A stretch of 64,000 nucleotides of DNA, taken from positions 186,001 through 250,000 of the forward strand of contig NZ_QJJU01000003.1 in the NCBI RefSeq assembly GCF_003201655.1. Direction: 5' to 3'. The notes beneath the pieces were generated by a model. That model was not told where the DNA came from and ran no database searches. It saw nothing but the letters and a program-made list of their open reading frames with translations. Below, one piece after another: positions 32,938-43,756 of the stretch (position 1 is its first letter; each line of letters begins with the position of its first letter). This DNA comes from Mycolicibacterium moriokaense. GTDB taxonomy: Bacteria > Actinomycetota > Actinomycetes > Mycobacteriales > Mycobacteriaceae. The translations under genes and the position numbers were made by a program.

Positions 32938-33115
32938 CGCGTCCGCACCGAAAATGCGCCGGGCCGTTTGCCCGGCCGACTAGGGGAGGGTTCCGCGTCG
33001 GACGGCTCGTGGGATGGCCGCTGGGCCGCGAAGCCCGGCTCAGAACCGTGAGCCTCCACGGGTGCCTGCGGCACGTGTGCCCTTTCGCTTGGTCGGCAAC
33101 GAATGCCCTATGTTA

Positions 33116-33137
33116 GCCGTCTCGGCCGGTCGACGGC
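33116..33137 (-). terminator. Possible stem-loop after guaB1
   Basis: GCCGTC (33116-33121) and GACGGC (33132-33137) form a 6-bp stem around a 10-base loop, starting just past the guaB1 stop on the minus strand. No T-run follows, so it would be a weak terminator at best. Confidence 0.3.
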
Positions 33138-33138
33138 C

Positions 33139-36049
<2,911 letters not shown>

Positions 36050-36103
36050 TCGGGCAGCCTTTCGTTTTTTGTTGTGGCACAGCAGCTTTTACGGCAGAAA
36101 TGA

Positions 36104-37024
36104 TTACGCGATGAATAGTCGGTGAAGTTCGGTCAACCAGGGCACCGCCAGCGCGGCAGTTGGCACCACTAGCACCGCGGTCGCGGCGAGGTAGGCGCTC
36201 GCCGCAAGAACGCGACTGTTGGGCCGCCCGCCGAGGCGGCGCACCCGCAGCACCGTGGTCGGACCGCCCGCGGCCAGCGCACCCGACGGCGTGTATCCGG
36301 ACGCGCAGGCGACAAGGGCGCGAGCCAACGGGGTGGGCCCAGCAGCGCGCACCGCCGCATCGTCGGCGAGCAGTTCGATGAGCAGCCTTACGGCGTGTAG
36401 TGCATGGGCGCTCCGGACAAACCGCGGGAAGGCGGCGTGCACCGCGGTGAACATCTCGAGAACCAGGTCGTGGCGGGCCCGCAAATGCGCACGCTCGTGG
36501 GACAGGATCGCCGCCATTTCATTGTCGGCCAACGTATTCAGCGCACCCTCGCTGACCACCACGCGACTGCGAACACCCGGCAGACAATAGGCCAACGGTT
36601 CGGCCACGTCGAGGATCCGCAGGTGGTTACCCTGCGACTTGCCGACCAGGTCGACGACCATGCGGTGGTGCGCCCGGCGGCGCCGAGTGTAGATGGCGAC
36701 CTGCACGACGGCGTAGGTCAGCCGAGCGCCGATCACCAGGGTGACCGCGAAGACGATGACGTAAGCCGTCCACAGCGGCCAGCCAAGCGCCGCGATTTCG
36801 CTGGTGATGGTGGCGGTGGGGCGACCATCCGGACCGGGCACGAAGAGCCGACTGGCTATCGCGATGCCCGCCGAAAACGCCGACAACACGGCGGCAAGGG
36901 CGATGGACTGCCACAGCACGATCGCGGCCCGCGGTGCTCGGGTGGGCCAGGTTGCCCGCGCCAGCATTGCCGGGACTGGTCCCGACAGGACCAGCGCGAC
37001 GATGGTGAAGGCCAGCGCGGACAC
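36104..37024 (-). CDS. M56-type membrane metalloprotease (BlaR-like, Rv1845c-like)
   Basis: 306 residues, about five hydrophobic helices and a cytoplasmic zinc-protease segment MAAILSHERAHLRARHDL with His176, Glu177 and His180 of HExxH. There is no extracellular penicillin-binding sensor domain, unlike BlaR1/MecR1, so the trigger is unknown. It lies 14 bp after the BlaI-like repressor gene. By analogy it would cleave or inactivate that repressor when envelope stress is sensed. Confidence 0.87.
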   Translation of the reverse strand: MSALAFTIVALVLSGPVPAMLARATWPTRAPRAAIVLWQSIALAAVLSAFSAGIAIASRLFVPGPDGRPTATITSEIAALGWPLWTAYVIVFAVTLVIGARLTYAVVQVAIYTRRRRAHHRMVVDLVGKSQGNHLRILDVAEPLAYCLPGVRSRVVVSEGALNTLADNEMAAILSHERAHLRARHDLVLEMFTAVHAAFPRFVRSAHALHAVRLLIELLADDAAVRAAGPTPLARALVACASGYTPSGALAAGGPTTVLRVRRLGGRPNSRVLAASAYLAATAVLVVPTAALAVPWLTELHRLFIA

Positions 37025-37038
37025 GCTGTAAGTCTCCC

Positions 37039-37455
37039 TCAGCCAGTGCCCGGATTACCAGCGGACGGCGAATCGCGGTGCTTGCTCTCCAACTCGGCCA
37101 GTGCGCGGCGCAGCGCGGCGGCTTCGTCGGCACCGACTCGTTCGACGAAGTGCACCAGCGCGGCCTCCCGGCTGCCGGAGTCCGAGACCTGGTCGAGCGC
37201 GTCGACCATTAGGCCCGCGACCAGCTCATCGCGGCCGTGCATGGGTGCATACCGGTGCGCCCGGTCGTCACGGTGCTGCACCACGAGGTTCTTCTTCGCC
37301 AGCCGCTGCAGCACCGTCATGATCGTGGTGTAGGCCAGATCGCGGTGTGCGGACAGTGCCTCGTGGACCTGGCGCACGGTTTGGGGCTCGCCGGAAGACC
37401 AGAGGTGGTCCATCACAGCGCGTTCGAGTTCCCCCAGACGCGTCATCTTTGCCAT
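37039..37455 (-). CDS. blaI: BlaI-family winged-helix repressor
   Basis: 138 residues, a BlaI/MecI/CopY-type repressor: LGELERAVMDHLWSSGEPQT, QVHEALSAHRDLAYTTIMTVLQRLAKKNLV as the recognition helix region, and HRYAPMHGRDELVAGLMVDAL as the start of the dimerisation helices. In M. tuberculosis BlaI (Rv1846c) represses blaC and respiratory genes and is relieved by beta-lactams. GAGGAG lies upstream of the ATG, and repeated TACTACGG sequences about 35-60 bp upstream could be its own operator. Confidence 0.9.
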   Translation of the reverse strand: MAKMTRLGELERAVMDHLWSSGEPQTVRQVHEALSAHRDLAYTTIMTVLQRLAKKNLVVQHRDDRAHRYAPMHGRDELVAGLMVDALDQVSDSGSREAALVHFVERVGADEAAALRRALAELESKHRDSPSAGNPGTG

Positions 37456-37489
37456 GTTCCGTTCATCTCCTCAGGCAGTAAATCCAGGG

Positions 37490-37517
37490 TACTACGGGGT
37501 TACTACGGTGCGTCGTA
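37490..37517 (-). promoter_or_regulatory. Candidate BlaI operator upstream of blaI
   Basis: Two direct copies of TACTACGG (37490-37497 and 37501-37508). The second forms a near-dyad TACTACG-gtg-CGTCGTA (37501-37517) with one mismatch. Position 35-62 bp before the blaI start fits autoregulation. The exact mycobacterial BlaI consensus was not checked. Confidence 0.4.
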
Positions 37518-37634
37518 TCCAACGCGTTCCCACAACTTCGGCGCCGCCGCGGACTGTCTCCGCAATGGTCATTGCCGCTTCCCCAGAGCTTTGTGAGTCC
37601 AGTCACACGGGCTGGCTCCACAGATCCCGGTGAC

Positions 37635-37653
37635 TATAGTAAGGCTAACCTAA
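37635..37653 (+). promoter_or_regulatory. IdeR iron box and -10 of the FhuF-like gene
   Basis: TATAGTAAGGCTAACCTAA matches 15 of 19 positions of the IdeR/DtxR box TTAGGTTAGGCTAACCTAA, with the right half perfect. TATAGT (37635-37640) inside it fits a -10 hexamer, so Fe-IdeR bound here would block transcription when iron is plentiful. GGGGAGG (37662-37668) then precedes the ATG. Confidence 0.85.
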
Positions 37654-37672
37654 CTCAACATGGGGAGGTGCC

Positions 37673-38428
37673 ATGACGGTTGCAATCGAAGATCCGCTCA
37701 TCGCGGGCATGGCGATCAGGCAGATGCTGCCGCTGCACGAGTCGAGCCGGCGCCTGCGCGAGCTCTATCCCGAATGTCCGCGCGTGTACGGCGTCGCCGT
37801 GATGGGCGATCTGTCGCGCAGGCGGTGGTGGCCGCTGGCCGAGGCGGTGACGAACGATCGCCTGCGTGCGATGTTCGACACCGCAGCCGAGGAGACCGAC
37901 AGCCGCGCCGCCGTGGCTCAGCAGTTGGCGGCCACGCTGGCCCACGTCGTCGTCGGGCGCGTGGTGCCGCTGCTCGTGCTCGAGGGACGCGCATGGGACA
38001 CCGGCCTCGAGAACCTCTGGGTGCACGTGGATTCTGAGAGCGCCATCGACTGGGTCGGCGTCGTCGACCCGAACCTGCGCGCACTGCCCGACGACCCAGC
38101 GCTGTGCTACGGAGTGACTGCTGGCATCGTCGGCCTGCCAAGCGAGGCGGCGTTGACCACCTGGGTTGCCCACCGCAGTCATCGCGCGCTGGGTCCGCTG
38201 TTCATGCGGCTGTACGACGTGTGTGGCGGCGCGATATCTCTCTCGTCGATGTGGCACATCGTCGGCGGTGCCGTGGTGAGCGCCGCGACACAGGTGCCGC
38301 TGCTCGCGGGTTCGAGCGAAGTCACCAGCATGCGGCGCGCACAGGCGGTCCTCGACGCGTTGGTCGGATTCGGCCTTCCGGTCCGCGGCGCCACCCGGAT
38401 CGCGGCACGGAAGGCCTTGCTTAATTAG
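37673..38428 (+). CDS. Iron-regulated FhuF-like protein (putative iron/siderophore reductase family)
   Basis: 251 residues. Conserved-looking segments are LRELYPECPRVYGVAVMGDLSRRRWWPLA, LAHVVVGRVVPLLVLEGRAWDTGLENLWVHVD and GPLFMRLYDVCGG. Together with the IdeR box 20 bp upstream, this points to the FhuF-like actinobacterial iron-reductase group. The C-terminal C-C-x(10)-C-x(2)-C cluster that holds the 2Fe-2S centre in true FhuF is absent: the protein ends RIAARKALLN. If it is a reductase it must use something else; an IucA/IucC-FhuF fold protein with another iron role is equally possible. The last codons overlap the next IdeR box. Iron-repressed expression is well supported; the activity is not. 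Confidence 0.72.
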   Translation: MTVAIEDPLIAGMAIRQMLPLHESSRRLRELYPECPRVYGVAVMGDLSRRRWWPLAEAVTNDRLRAMFDTAAEETDSRAAVAQQLAATLAHVVVGRVVPLLVLEGRAWDTGLENLWVHVDSESAIDWVGVVDPNLRALPDDPALCYGVTAGIVGLPSEAALTTWVAHRSHRALGPLFMRLYDVCGGAISLSSMWHIVGGAVVSAATQVPLLAGSSEVTSMRRAQAVLDALVGFGLPVRGATRIAARKALLN

Positions 38429-38446
38429 GGCAGCCTTGCCTATGCT
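38417..38446 (+). promoter_or_regulatory. Iron-regulated promoter with second IdeR box
   Basis: TTAGGGCAGCCTTGCCTAT (38425-38443) matches 14 of 19 positions of the DtxR/IdeR consensus TTAGGTTAGCCTAACCTAA, keeping the AGG/CCT core halves. It lies within a promoter: TTGCTT (38417-38422), 18-bp spacer, TATGCT (38441-38446). The box begins at the stop codon of the FhuF-like gene and faces a short non-coding segment ending in a strong terminator. Confidence 0.75.
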
Positions 38447-38452
38447 TTCCCT

Positions 38453-38555
38453 ACCGAGACCGAACTACCGGACCGCACCGGAGTCCTGAGGGCTGCAGAG
38501 ACTCCCGGTCCACTCGAAGGACGGGCCCCGCGCAATCTGCGCGGGGCCCGTCCGT
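38453..38555 (+). ncRNA. mrsI: Iron-responsive small RNA, probable MrsI homologue
   Basis: About 100 nt between an IdeR-box promoter and a strong hairpin terminator, with no open reading frame of note. It contains a first stem-loop ACCGGAGTC / GACTCCCGGT (38475-38510, one bulge), a single-stranded CCACTCGAAGG linker, and the 14-bp terminator stem. In M. tuberculosis the iron-sparing RNA MrsI (ncRv11846) is encoded beside blaI (Rv1846c), is repressed by IdeR, and is conserved in M. smegmatis. Location, control and architecture agree; the sequence itself could not be compared here. The 5-prime end is predicted seven bases after TATGCT. Confidence 0.75.
38521..38551 (+). terminator. Strong intrinsic terminator hairpin
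   Basis: ACGGGCCCCGCGCA (38521-38534) and TGCGCGGGGCCCGT (38538-38551) pair perfectly over 14 bp around the loop ATC. The following bases CCGTGTTCC are only moderately T-rich. Being symmetric, it could also stop transcription of the rhodanese gene, which ends 14 bp away on the other strand. Confidence 0.85.
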
Positions 38556-38564
38556 GTTCCGGGT

Positions 38565-38942
38565 CTACTTGTCGACCGCACCGCCTGCCTCGGCCCAGTC
38601 TTTGAACGCACCCAGGTTGTAGACATCGGCGTAACCCAATTCCGTGAGCGCCTGACCGGCCAGCGCCGCACGGCCGCCTGACGCGCAGTACAGGATCAGC
38701 GTCTTGTCCTTGGCGAAATTCTGGTCGTGGTACGGCGATTCGGGATCGGCACGAAACTCAAGCATTCCGCGAGTGACGTGGACGGCACCGGCGACCTTGC
38801 CACTGGCCTCCACTTCCGGCGCGTCGCGGACATCGACGACCAAAGCATTGCCTCCTGCCATCATCTCTTGTGCCTGCGCCGGGGTAATGCGCGGCACGAC
38901 GGCGTTGGCGGCTTCGACTAGTTCCTTCGCACTTTTGGCCAT
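38565..38942 (-). CDS. Single-domain rhodanese-like protein
   Basis: 125 residues from ATG 38942 (MAKSAKELVEAANAVVPRIT); the frame is open upstream but overlaps the thioesterase gene. The rhodanese fold shows ITPAQAQEMMAG, LVVDVRDAPEVEASG, HVTRGMLEFRAD and the active loop LYCASGGRAALAG with Cys86. Such proteins carry persulfide sulfur. It converges on the iron-regulated RNA and shares the hairpin terminator region. Confidence 0.88.
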   Translation of the reverse strand: MAKSAKELVEAANAVVPRITPAQAQEMMAGGNALVVDVRDAPEVEASGKVAGAVHVTRGMLEFRADPESPYHDQNFAKDKTLILYCASGGRAALAGQALTELGYADVYNLGAFKDWAEAGGAVDK

Positions 38943-39003
38943 GCCCGACGATAACGCCGGGCCACCCGCAGCGGGCCCGCCTGCGACGTGTAGACAAATC
39001 TCC

Positions 39004-39402
39004 GTGACGACCGAACTGCCCGTTGGCAAAGGATTCGACAGCGAGCTCGGCCTCGAGTACATCGAACTCACCCCCGACGGCGGACGGGCGCGGCTTGAGA
39101 TCACGGACAAACTGCTGCAGCCATGGGGCATCGTGCACGGCGGGGTGTACTGCTCCATCATCGAAGGCCTTGCCAGCGTGTCCGCGGGCGTGTGGCTGAT
39201 GGCGAATGGCGAAGGCACGGTCGTCGGGGTCAACAACAACACCGACTTCCTGCGTGCCATCTCCGCGGGCACTGTCACCGCGGTGTCGACACCGATTCAT
39301 CGCGGTCGTCGACAGCAGCTGTGGCTGGTCACCATCACCGACGACAACGATCGGGTCGTCGCGCGCGGCCAGGTGCGGCTGCAGAACATTTCGCCCGAGT
39401 AA
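39004..39402 (+). CDS. Hotdog-fold thioesterase (PaaI/YbgC-like, Rv1847-like)
   Basis: 132 residues from GTG 39004. The hotdog signature is HGGVYCSIIEGLASVSAG with the catalytic acidic residue in the long helix, preceded by LQPWGIVHG and followed by GVNNNTDFLRAISAGTVTAVSTPIHRGRRQQLW. It hydrolyses an acyl- or aryl-CoA thioester; the substrate is unknown. It lies 54 bp before ureA on the same strand and occupies the position of Rv1847 in M. tuberculosis. Confidence 0.88.
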   Translation: MTTELPVGKGFDSELGLEYIELTPDGGRARLEITDKLLQPWGIVHGGVYCSIIEGLASVSAGVWLMANGEGTVVGVNNNTDFLRAISAGTVTAVSTPIHRGRRQQLWLVTITDDNDRVVARGQVRLQNISPE

Positions 39403-39456
39403 CAGGCATATTTCGTGGGCTGCTGACCCCAGCCTGGCGTGGCAGTATCGCCGACT

Positions 39457-39759
39457 ATGCTCCTGACCCCGCATGAACAGGACCGGCTGCTGCTTTCCTA
39501 TGCCGCCGAACTTGCGCGCCGCAGGCAGGGCCGCGGTCTGCGTCTCAACCATCCCGAGGCCATCGCGCTGATCACCGATCACCTCCTCGAGGGTGCCCGC
39601 GACGGGCGCACGGTGGCCGAGTTGATGATCAGCGGCCGCGAAGTGCTTTCCCGCGACGACGTGATGGAGGGGGTGCCCGAGATGCTCTACGACGTCCAGG
39701 TGGAGGCGACGTTCCCTGACGGCACCAAGCTCGTCACCGTCCATCACCCGATCCCGTGA
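39457..39759 (+). CDS. ureA: Urease gamma subunit
   Basis: 100 residues from ATG 39457 ([20 protein letters not shown]); a slightly longer in-frame start lacks family support. The [21 protein letters not shown] and [21 protein letters not shown] stretches are diagnostic. Smallest of the three structural subunits of the Ni-dependent urea amidohydrolase. Its TGA overlaps the ureB start (TGATG). Confidence 0.96.
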   Translation: MLLTPHEQDRLLLSYAAELARRRQGRGLRLNHPEAIALITDHLLEGARDGRTVAELMISGREVLSRDDVMEGVPEMLYDVQVEATFPDGTKLVTVHHPIP

Positions 39760-40073
39760 TGATCCCCGGCGAGATTGTGCACGGGGAAGGCGACATTGCC
39801 CTCAATCCCGACGCGCCACGTCTGACCATGGACGTCGTCAATACCGGCGATCGTCCGGTGCAGGTCGGCAGCCATGTGCATCTGCCGCAGGCCAATGCGG
39901 CGCTGGACTTCGACCGCGAAGCAGCCCACGGTCACCGCCTCGACATTCCGGCCGGGACTGCCGTGCGATTCGAACCCGGTGTCGCCCAGCATGTCTCGCT
40001 GGTTCCGCTGAGCGGCACCCGCGAGGTCCATGGGTTGTCGCTCACCCCGCCGGGACGGCTGGACGCCTCGTGA
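39759..40073 (+). CDS. ureB: Urease beta subunit
   Basis: 104 residues, [16 protein letters not shown] at the start, with [26 protein letters not shown] and the C-terminal GTREVHGL region of UreB. It caps the active-site flap of UreC. ATG 39759 is used rather than the in-frame GTG one codon earlier, because it overlaps the ureA stop in the usual TGATG arrangement. The stop overlaps the ureC GTG. Confidence 0.95.
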   Translation: MIPGEIVHGEGDIALNPDAPRLTMDVVNTGDRPVQVGSHVHLPQANAALDFDREAAHGHRLDIPAGTAVRFEPGVAQHVSLVPLSGTREVHGLSLTPPGRLDAS

Positions 40074-41791
40074 CGGAGCTGTCCCGCGCCCGCTACGCCG
40101 CATTGTTCGGACCGACGACGGGCGATCGAATCCGACTGGCAGACACCGACCTCTTCGTCGAGATCACCGAGGACCGCAGCGGCGGTCCCGGACTGGCGGG
40201 TGACGAGGCCGTGTTCGGCGGGGGCAAGGTCCTTCGCGAGTCGATGGGGCAGGGGCGGGCCACCCGCGCCGACGGCGCGCCCGACACCGTCATCACCGGT
40301 GCGGTGATCATCGACTACTGGGGAATCATCAAGGCCGACATCGGCATTCGCGATGGCCGTATCGCCGCCATCGGCAAGGCGGGTAACCCCGAGATCATGA
40401 ACGGCGTGCACCCTGATCTGGTGGTCGGGCCGTCGACGGAGATCATCGCGGGCAATGGCCGCATCGTCACGGCAGGCGCCATCGACTGCCACGTCCACTT
40501 GATCTGCCCGCAGATCATGGAGGAGGCCATCGGCGGCGGCATCACCACGATCATCGCGGGTGGCACCGGACCTGCAGAGGGCAGCAAGGCCACCACCGTG
40601 ACGCCAGGAGCCTGGCACCTGGCGCGCATGCTGGAATCACTGGACTCGTGGCCGCTCAATGTCGCGCTCCTTGGCAAGGGCAACACGGTCAGTGCCGACG
40701 CGATGTGGGAACAATTGCGGGCGGGCGCAGCGGGATTCAAGCTACACGAGGACTGGGGAACCACCCCCGCGGCGATCGATGCATGCCTGACCGTATCGGA
40801 TGCGGCGGGTGTGCAGGTGAATCTGCATTCGGACACCCTCAACGAGGCAGGCTTCGTCGAGGACACCCTCGCCGCGATCAAGGGCCGCGCGATCCACGCG
40901 TACCACACCGAGGGTGCCGGTGGCGGCCACGCGCCCGACATCATCACGGTGGTCTCGCACCCGAACGTGCTGCCGAGTTCCACCAACCCGACGCGGCCAC
41001 ATACCGTCAACACCCTCGACGAGCACCTCGACATGCTCATAGTGTGTCACCACCTGAACCCCAGCGTCCCAGAGGATCTCGCGTTCGCTGAGAGCCGCAT
41101 CCGGCCGTCGACGATCGCCGCAGAGGATCTGCTGCACGACATCGGCGCCGTCTCGATGATCGGCAGCGATGCGCAGGCGATGGGCCGCATCGGCGAGGTG
41201 GTGCTCCGAACTTGGCAGACCGCACACGTGATGAAGCGCCGTCGAGGCGCACTGCCCGGTGATGGCAACGCCGACAACAACCGGGCCCGCCGCTACGTCG
41301 CGAAGTACACGATCTGTCCGGCCATCGCACACGGCCTCGAAGACGAGGTCGGGTCGGTCGAGGTCGGCAAGCTGGCCGATCTGGTGCTGTGGGAGCCGGC
41401 GTTCTTCGGCGTGCGACCGCACGCGGTGATCAAGGGCGGCATGATCGCTTGGGCCGCAATGGGAGACGCCAACGCATCGATCCCAACGCCGCAACCTGTG
41501 CTGCCGCGGCCGATGTTCGGCGCCGCTCCCGCGGCGGCAGCGGCCACGTCGGTGCATTTCGTGTCACCGCAGGCCGTTGAGGACGGACTGGCAGACCGGC
41601 TCGCCGTCAACCGCAGGCTGGTCGCTGTCAAGGATGTCCGCAAGGTCGGCAAGGCCGACATGCCGCTCAACGACGCGTTGCCGCGGATCGAGGTCGATCC
41701 CGATACGTTTACGGTGCGCATCGACGGCAAGGTGTGGCAGGAGCAGCCCGCCAGCGAATTGCCCATGGCGCAAAGGTATTTCTTGTTCTGA
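40070..41791 (+). CDS. ureC: Urease alpha subunit (catalytic)
   Basis: 573 residues. The nickel ligands are recognisable: the HVHL motif in [15 protein letters not shown], the carbamylated lysine in GFKLHEDWG (Lys224), [10 protein letters not shown], and the flap/catalytic histidines in [24 protein letters not shown] (His327-328). The enzyme hydrolyses urea to ammonia and carbamate, supplying nitrogen and raising local pH. GTG start overlapping ureB by 4 bp; stop overlapping ureF. Confidence 0.97.
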   Translation: MTELSRARYAALFGPTTGDRIRLADTDLFVEITEDRSGGPGLAGDEAVFGGGKVLRESMGQGRATRADGAPDTVITGAVIIDYWGIIKADIGIRDGRIAAIGKAGNPEIMNGVHPDLVVGPSTEIIAGNGRIVTAGAIDCHVHLICPQIMEEAIGGGITTIIAGGTGPAEGSKATTVTPGAWHLARMLESLDSWPLNVALLGKGNTVSADAMWEQLRAGAAGFKLHEDWGTTPAAIDACLTVSDAAGVQVNLHSDTLNEAGFVEDTLAAIKGRAIHAYHTEGAGGGHAPDIITVVSHPNVLPSSTNPTRPHTVNTLDEHLDMLIVCHHLNPSVPEDLAFAESRIRPSTIAAEDLLHDIGAVSMIGSDAQAMGRIGEVVLRTWQTAHVMKRRRGALPGDGNADNNRARRYVAKYTICPAIAHGLEDEVGSVEVGKLADLVLWEPAFFGVRPHAVIKGGMIAWAAMGDANASIPTPQPVLPRPMFGAAPAAAAATSVHFVSPQAVEDGLADRLAVNRRLVAVKDVRKVGKADMPLNDALPRIEVDPDTFTVRIDGKVWQEQPASELPMAQRYFLF

Positions 41792-42426
41792 TGACAAGCC
41801 TTGCGACCCTACTCACGCTTGCCGACTCGCGGCTGCCGACCGGCGGCCATGTGCACTCCGGCGGCGTCGAGGAAGCGGTAACCAGCGGACTGGTCGTCGA
41901 CCTTGCAACACTGCGGGCCTTCCTGCGACGGCGGATCCGCACCCACGGCCTCGTGACGGCGTCACTGGCCGCGGCCGTGCACGACGGCACGCTGTCCATC
42001 CCGGTGGCGGACCACGAAACAGACGCCCGCACACCGGCTCCCGCCGCGAGGCAGGCGTCTCGCGCGCAGGGCCGCGGCCTCGCACGGCTCGCTCGCCGCG
42101 TCTGGCCGGGTGATACGTGGGACGCGCTTGGAACGACCCCGCATCTTGCGGTCGCGGCCGGTGCGGTCGGTGCAGCCAGCGGGCTGACCCCCGACCACAC
42201 CGCGCTTTCGGTCGTCTACACGACGATGACGGGTTCAGCGACGGCCGCGCAGCGACTGTTAGCCCTCGACCCCGGCGACGTCGCTGCCATTACCTTCGAG
42301 CTGTCCGCGCTGTGCGAACAGACCGCAGCCGAGGCTGCCAAGGAGCTGTCCGACCTGTCCGACCCGCTACTCGATGCGCTGGCGCAACGGCACATCGAAC
42401 GCGAGCGACCCCTCTTCGTCTCCTGA
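41791..42426 (+). CDS. ureF: Urease accessory protein UreF
   Basis: 211 residues from the ATG that overlaps the ureC stop (TGATG). The N-terminal [23 protein letters not shown] and the helical body are UreF-like. UreF works with UreG and UreD (UreH) to deliver Ni2+ and CO2 to the apo-urease, acting as the GTPase modulator. The segment around residues 60-95 is Arg/Ala-rich and less conserved. Confidence 0.92.
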   Translation: MTSLATLLTLADSRLPTGGHVHSGGVEEAVTSGLVVDLATLRAFLRRRIRTHGLVTASLAAAVHDGTLSIPVADHETDARTPAPAARQASRAQGRGLARLARRVWPGDTWDALGTTPHLAVAAGAVGAASGLTPDHTALSVVYTTMTGSATAAQRLLALDPGDVAAITFELSALCEQTAAEAAKELSDLSDPLLDALAQRHIERERPLFVS

Positions 42427-42443
42427 AAGGCCGGGACCCTTCT

Positions 42444-43133
42444 ATGCCACCGCATTTCATCGATTCTGATTCGGCTGGAGAACCCCACCAACACATCGAA
42501 CGACCCAAGCGCCACAGGGAACCCGATGAGCCGCTGCGCATCGGCGTCGGCGGTCCGGTGGGCTCCGGCAAGACAGCGCTCGTGGCGGCGCTGTGCAGAC
42601 AACTGCGTGACGAACTGTCGCTGGCCGTGCTCACCAACGACATCTACACCACCGAAGATGCCGACTTTCTGCGTCGTCACGCCGTCCTGGCGGACCAGCG
42701 CATCGCCGCGGTGCAGACGGGCGGCTGCCCGCACACCGCGATCCGCGACGACATCACCGCCAACCTGGACGCCATCGACGATTTGGTCGCGCGCAATGAT
42801 CGTCTCGACCTGATTCTTGTCGAATCGGGGGGTGACAATCTGACGGCGACCTTCTCCTCCGGACTGGTCGACGTGCAGATCTTCGTCATCGACGTGGCAG
42901 GCGGCGATAAGGTGCCGCGCAAGGGTGGCCCTGGCGTCACCTACTCGGATCTGTTGGTGGTCAACAAGACCGACCTCGCACCGCTGGTGGGTGCCGATCT
43001 CGAGGTGATGCGCCGCGACGCGGCCAACGTTCGTGCGGGCAGGCCGACCGTGCTGATCTCGCTGACGCAAGACCCGGCAGCGACGGCGGTGCTGTCGTGG
43101 GTGCACGAACAGCTCCGGATTCCGGTGCAATGA
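42444..43133 (+). CDS. ureG: Urease accessory GTPase UreG
   Basis: 229 residues from ATG 42444. G-domain motifs: P-loop [12 protein letters not shown] (about 36-47), [13 protein letters not shown], the nickel-binding Cys-Pro-His in [20 protein letters not shown], and [11 protein letters not shown] for guanine. The first 33 residues are hydrophilic with several histidines (PPHF, PHQHIE, KRHRE) and may hold nickel in the absence of UreE. It drives GTP-dependent nickel insertion. 17 bp after ureF; stop overlaps ureD. Confidence 0.95.
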   Translation: MPPHFIDSDSAGEPHQHIERPKRHREPDEPLRIGVGGPVGSGKTALVAALCRQLRDELSLAVLTNDIYTTEDADFLRRHAVLADQRIAAVQTGGCPHTAIRDDITANLDAIDDLVARNDRLDLILVESGGDNLTATFSSGLVDVQIFVIDVAGGDKVPRKGGPGVTYSDLLVVNKTDLAPLVGADLEVMRRDAANVRAGRPTVLISLTQDPAATAVLSWVHEQLRIPVQ

Positions 43134-43756
43134 ATTCCGACGTCCTTCTCGTCGCATGCCGCGACCGTCAACCGCGTATCGAGTGCGGGGGAGCGGTAAC
43201 GGCGCGGCGCACCGAACCGGACACCGTGCACCTGGTGTCGACGGCGGCCACCCCGCTCGGCGGCGACGCCATCAACATCCGGGTAGTGGTGGAGGCCGGC
43301 GCCCGGTTGCTGGTCCGCACCGCTGCGGCGACCGTCACGCTACCGGGGTCGACAACACCGGAATCGCATGCGTTCTGGACGCTCGAGGTAGCCGGCGATC
43401 TCGACGTCGACCCGCAGCCGACCGTCGTCGCTTCGACATCGCGCCATTTCACGTCCACCCGGCTAGAGCTGACCGGATCGGGCCGCGTCCGGCTGCGTGA
43501 ACGCATTCAGATCGGCAGATCAGATGAGCGGCAAGGGTTTTGGTCCGGCTCGCTGCACGCCGACGTCGACGGCTCACCGCTGCTGCGGCACCGCATCGAG
43601 CTCGGCAACGGTTCGGTGGCCGACGACGAGCTTGGCGCGCCGCTGGCGTGCGTCAGCGAACTGCACTATCCCGAAAGCGATGTCGACACGGCAGGCGTCC
43701 TGCTCGCGCTCGCGGGCGGGGGCTGCCTGTCGACGTGGCAGGGGCAGCGCCTCTAG
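43130..43756 (+). CDS. ureD: Urease accessory protein UreD (UreH)
   Basis: 208 residues from the ATG overlapping the ureG stop (ATGA). UreD-type segments: [32 protein letters not shown], the [30 protein letters not shown] region and a C-terminal Gly/Cys-rich end. UreD scaffolds the activation complex on apo-urease. Last gene of the operon: order ABCFGD, no ureE. Its TAG overlaps the stop of the convergent ndh gene by 4 bp. Confidence 0.9.
   Translation: MNSDVLLVACRDRQPRIECGGAVTARRTEPDTVHLVSTAATPLGGDAINIRVVVEAGARLLVRTAAATVTLPGSTTPESHAFWTLEVAGDLDVDPQPTVVASTSRHFTSTRLELTGSGRVRLRERIQIGRSDERQGFWSGSLHADVDGSPLLRHRIELGNGSVADDELGAPLACVSELHYPESDVDTAGVLLALAGGGCLSTWQGQRL

Noticed and set aside
38425..38443. 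Second IdeR box as control element of the rhodanese gene
   Set aside because: The rhodanese gene starts 500 bp away on the other strand and ends facing the box; the box overlaps a plus-strand promoter for the small RNA instead.
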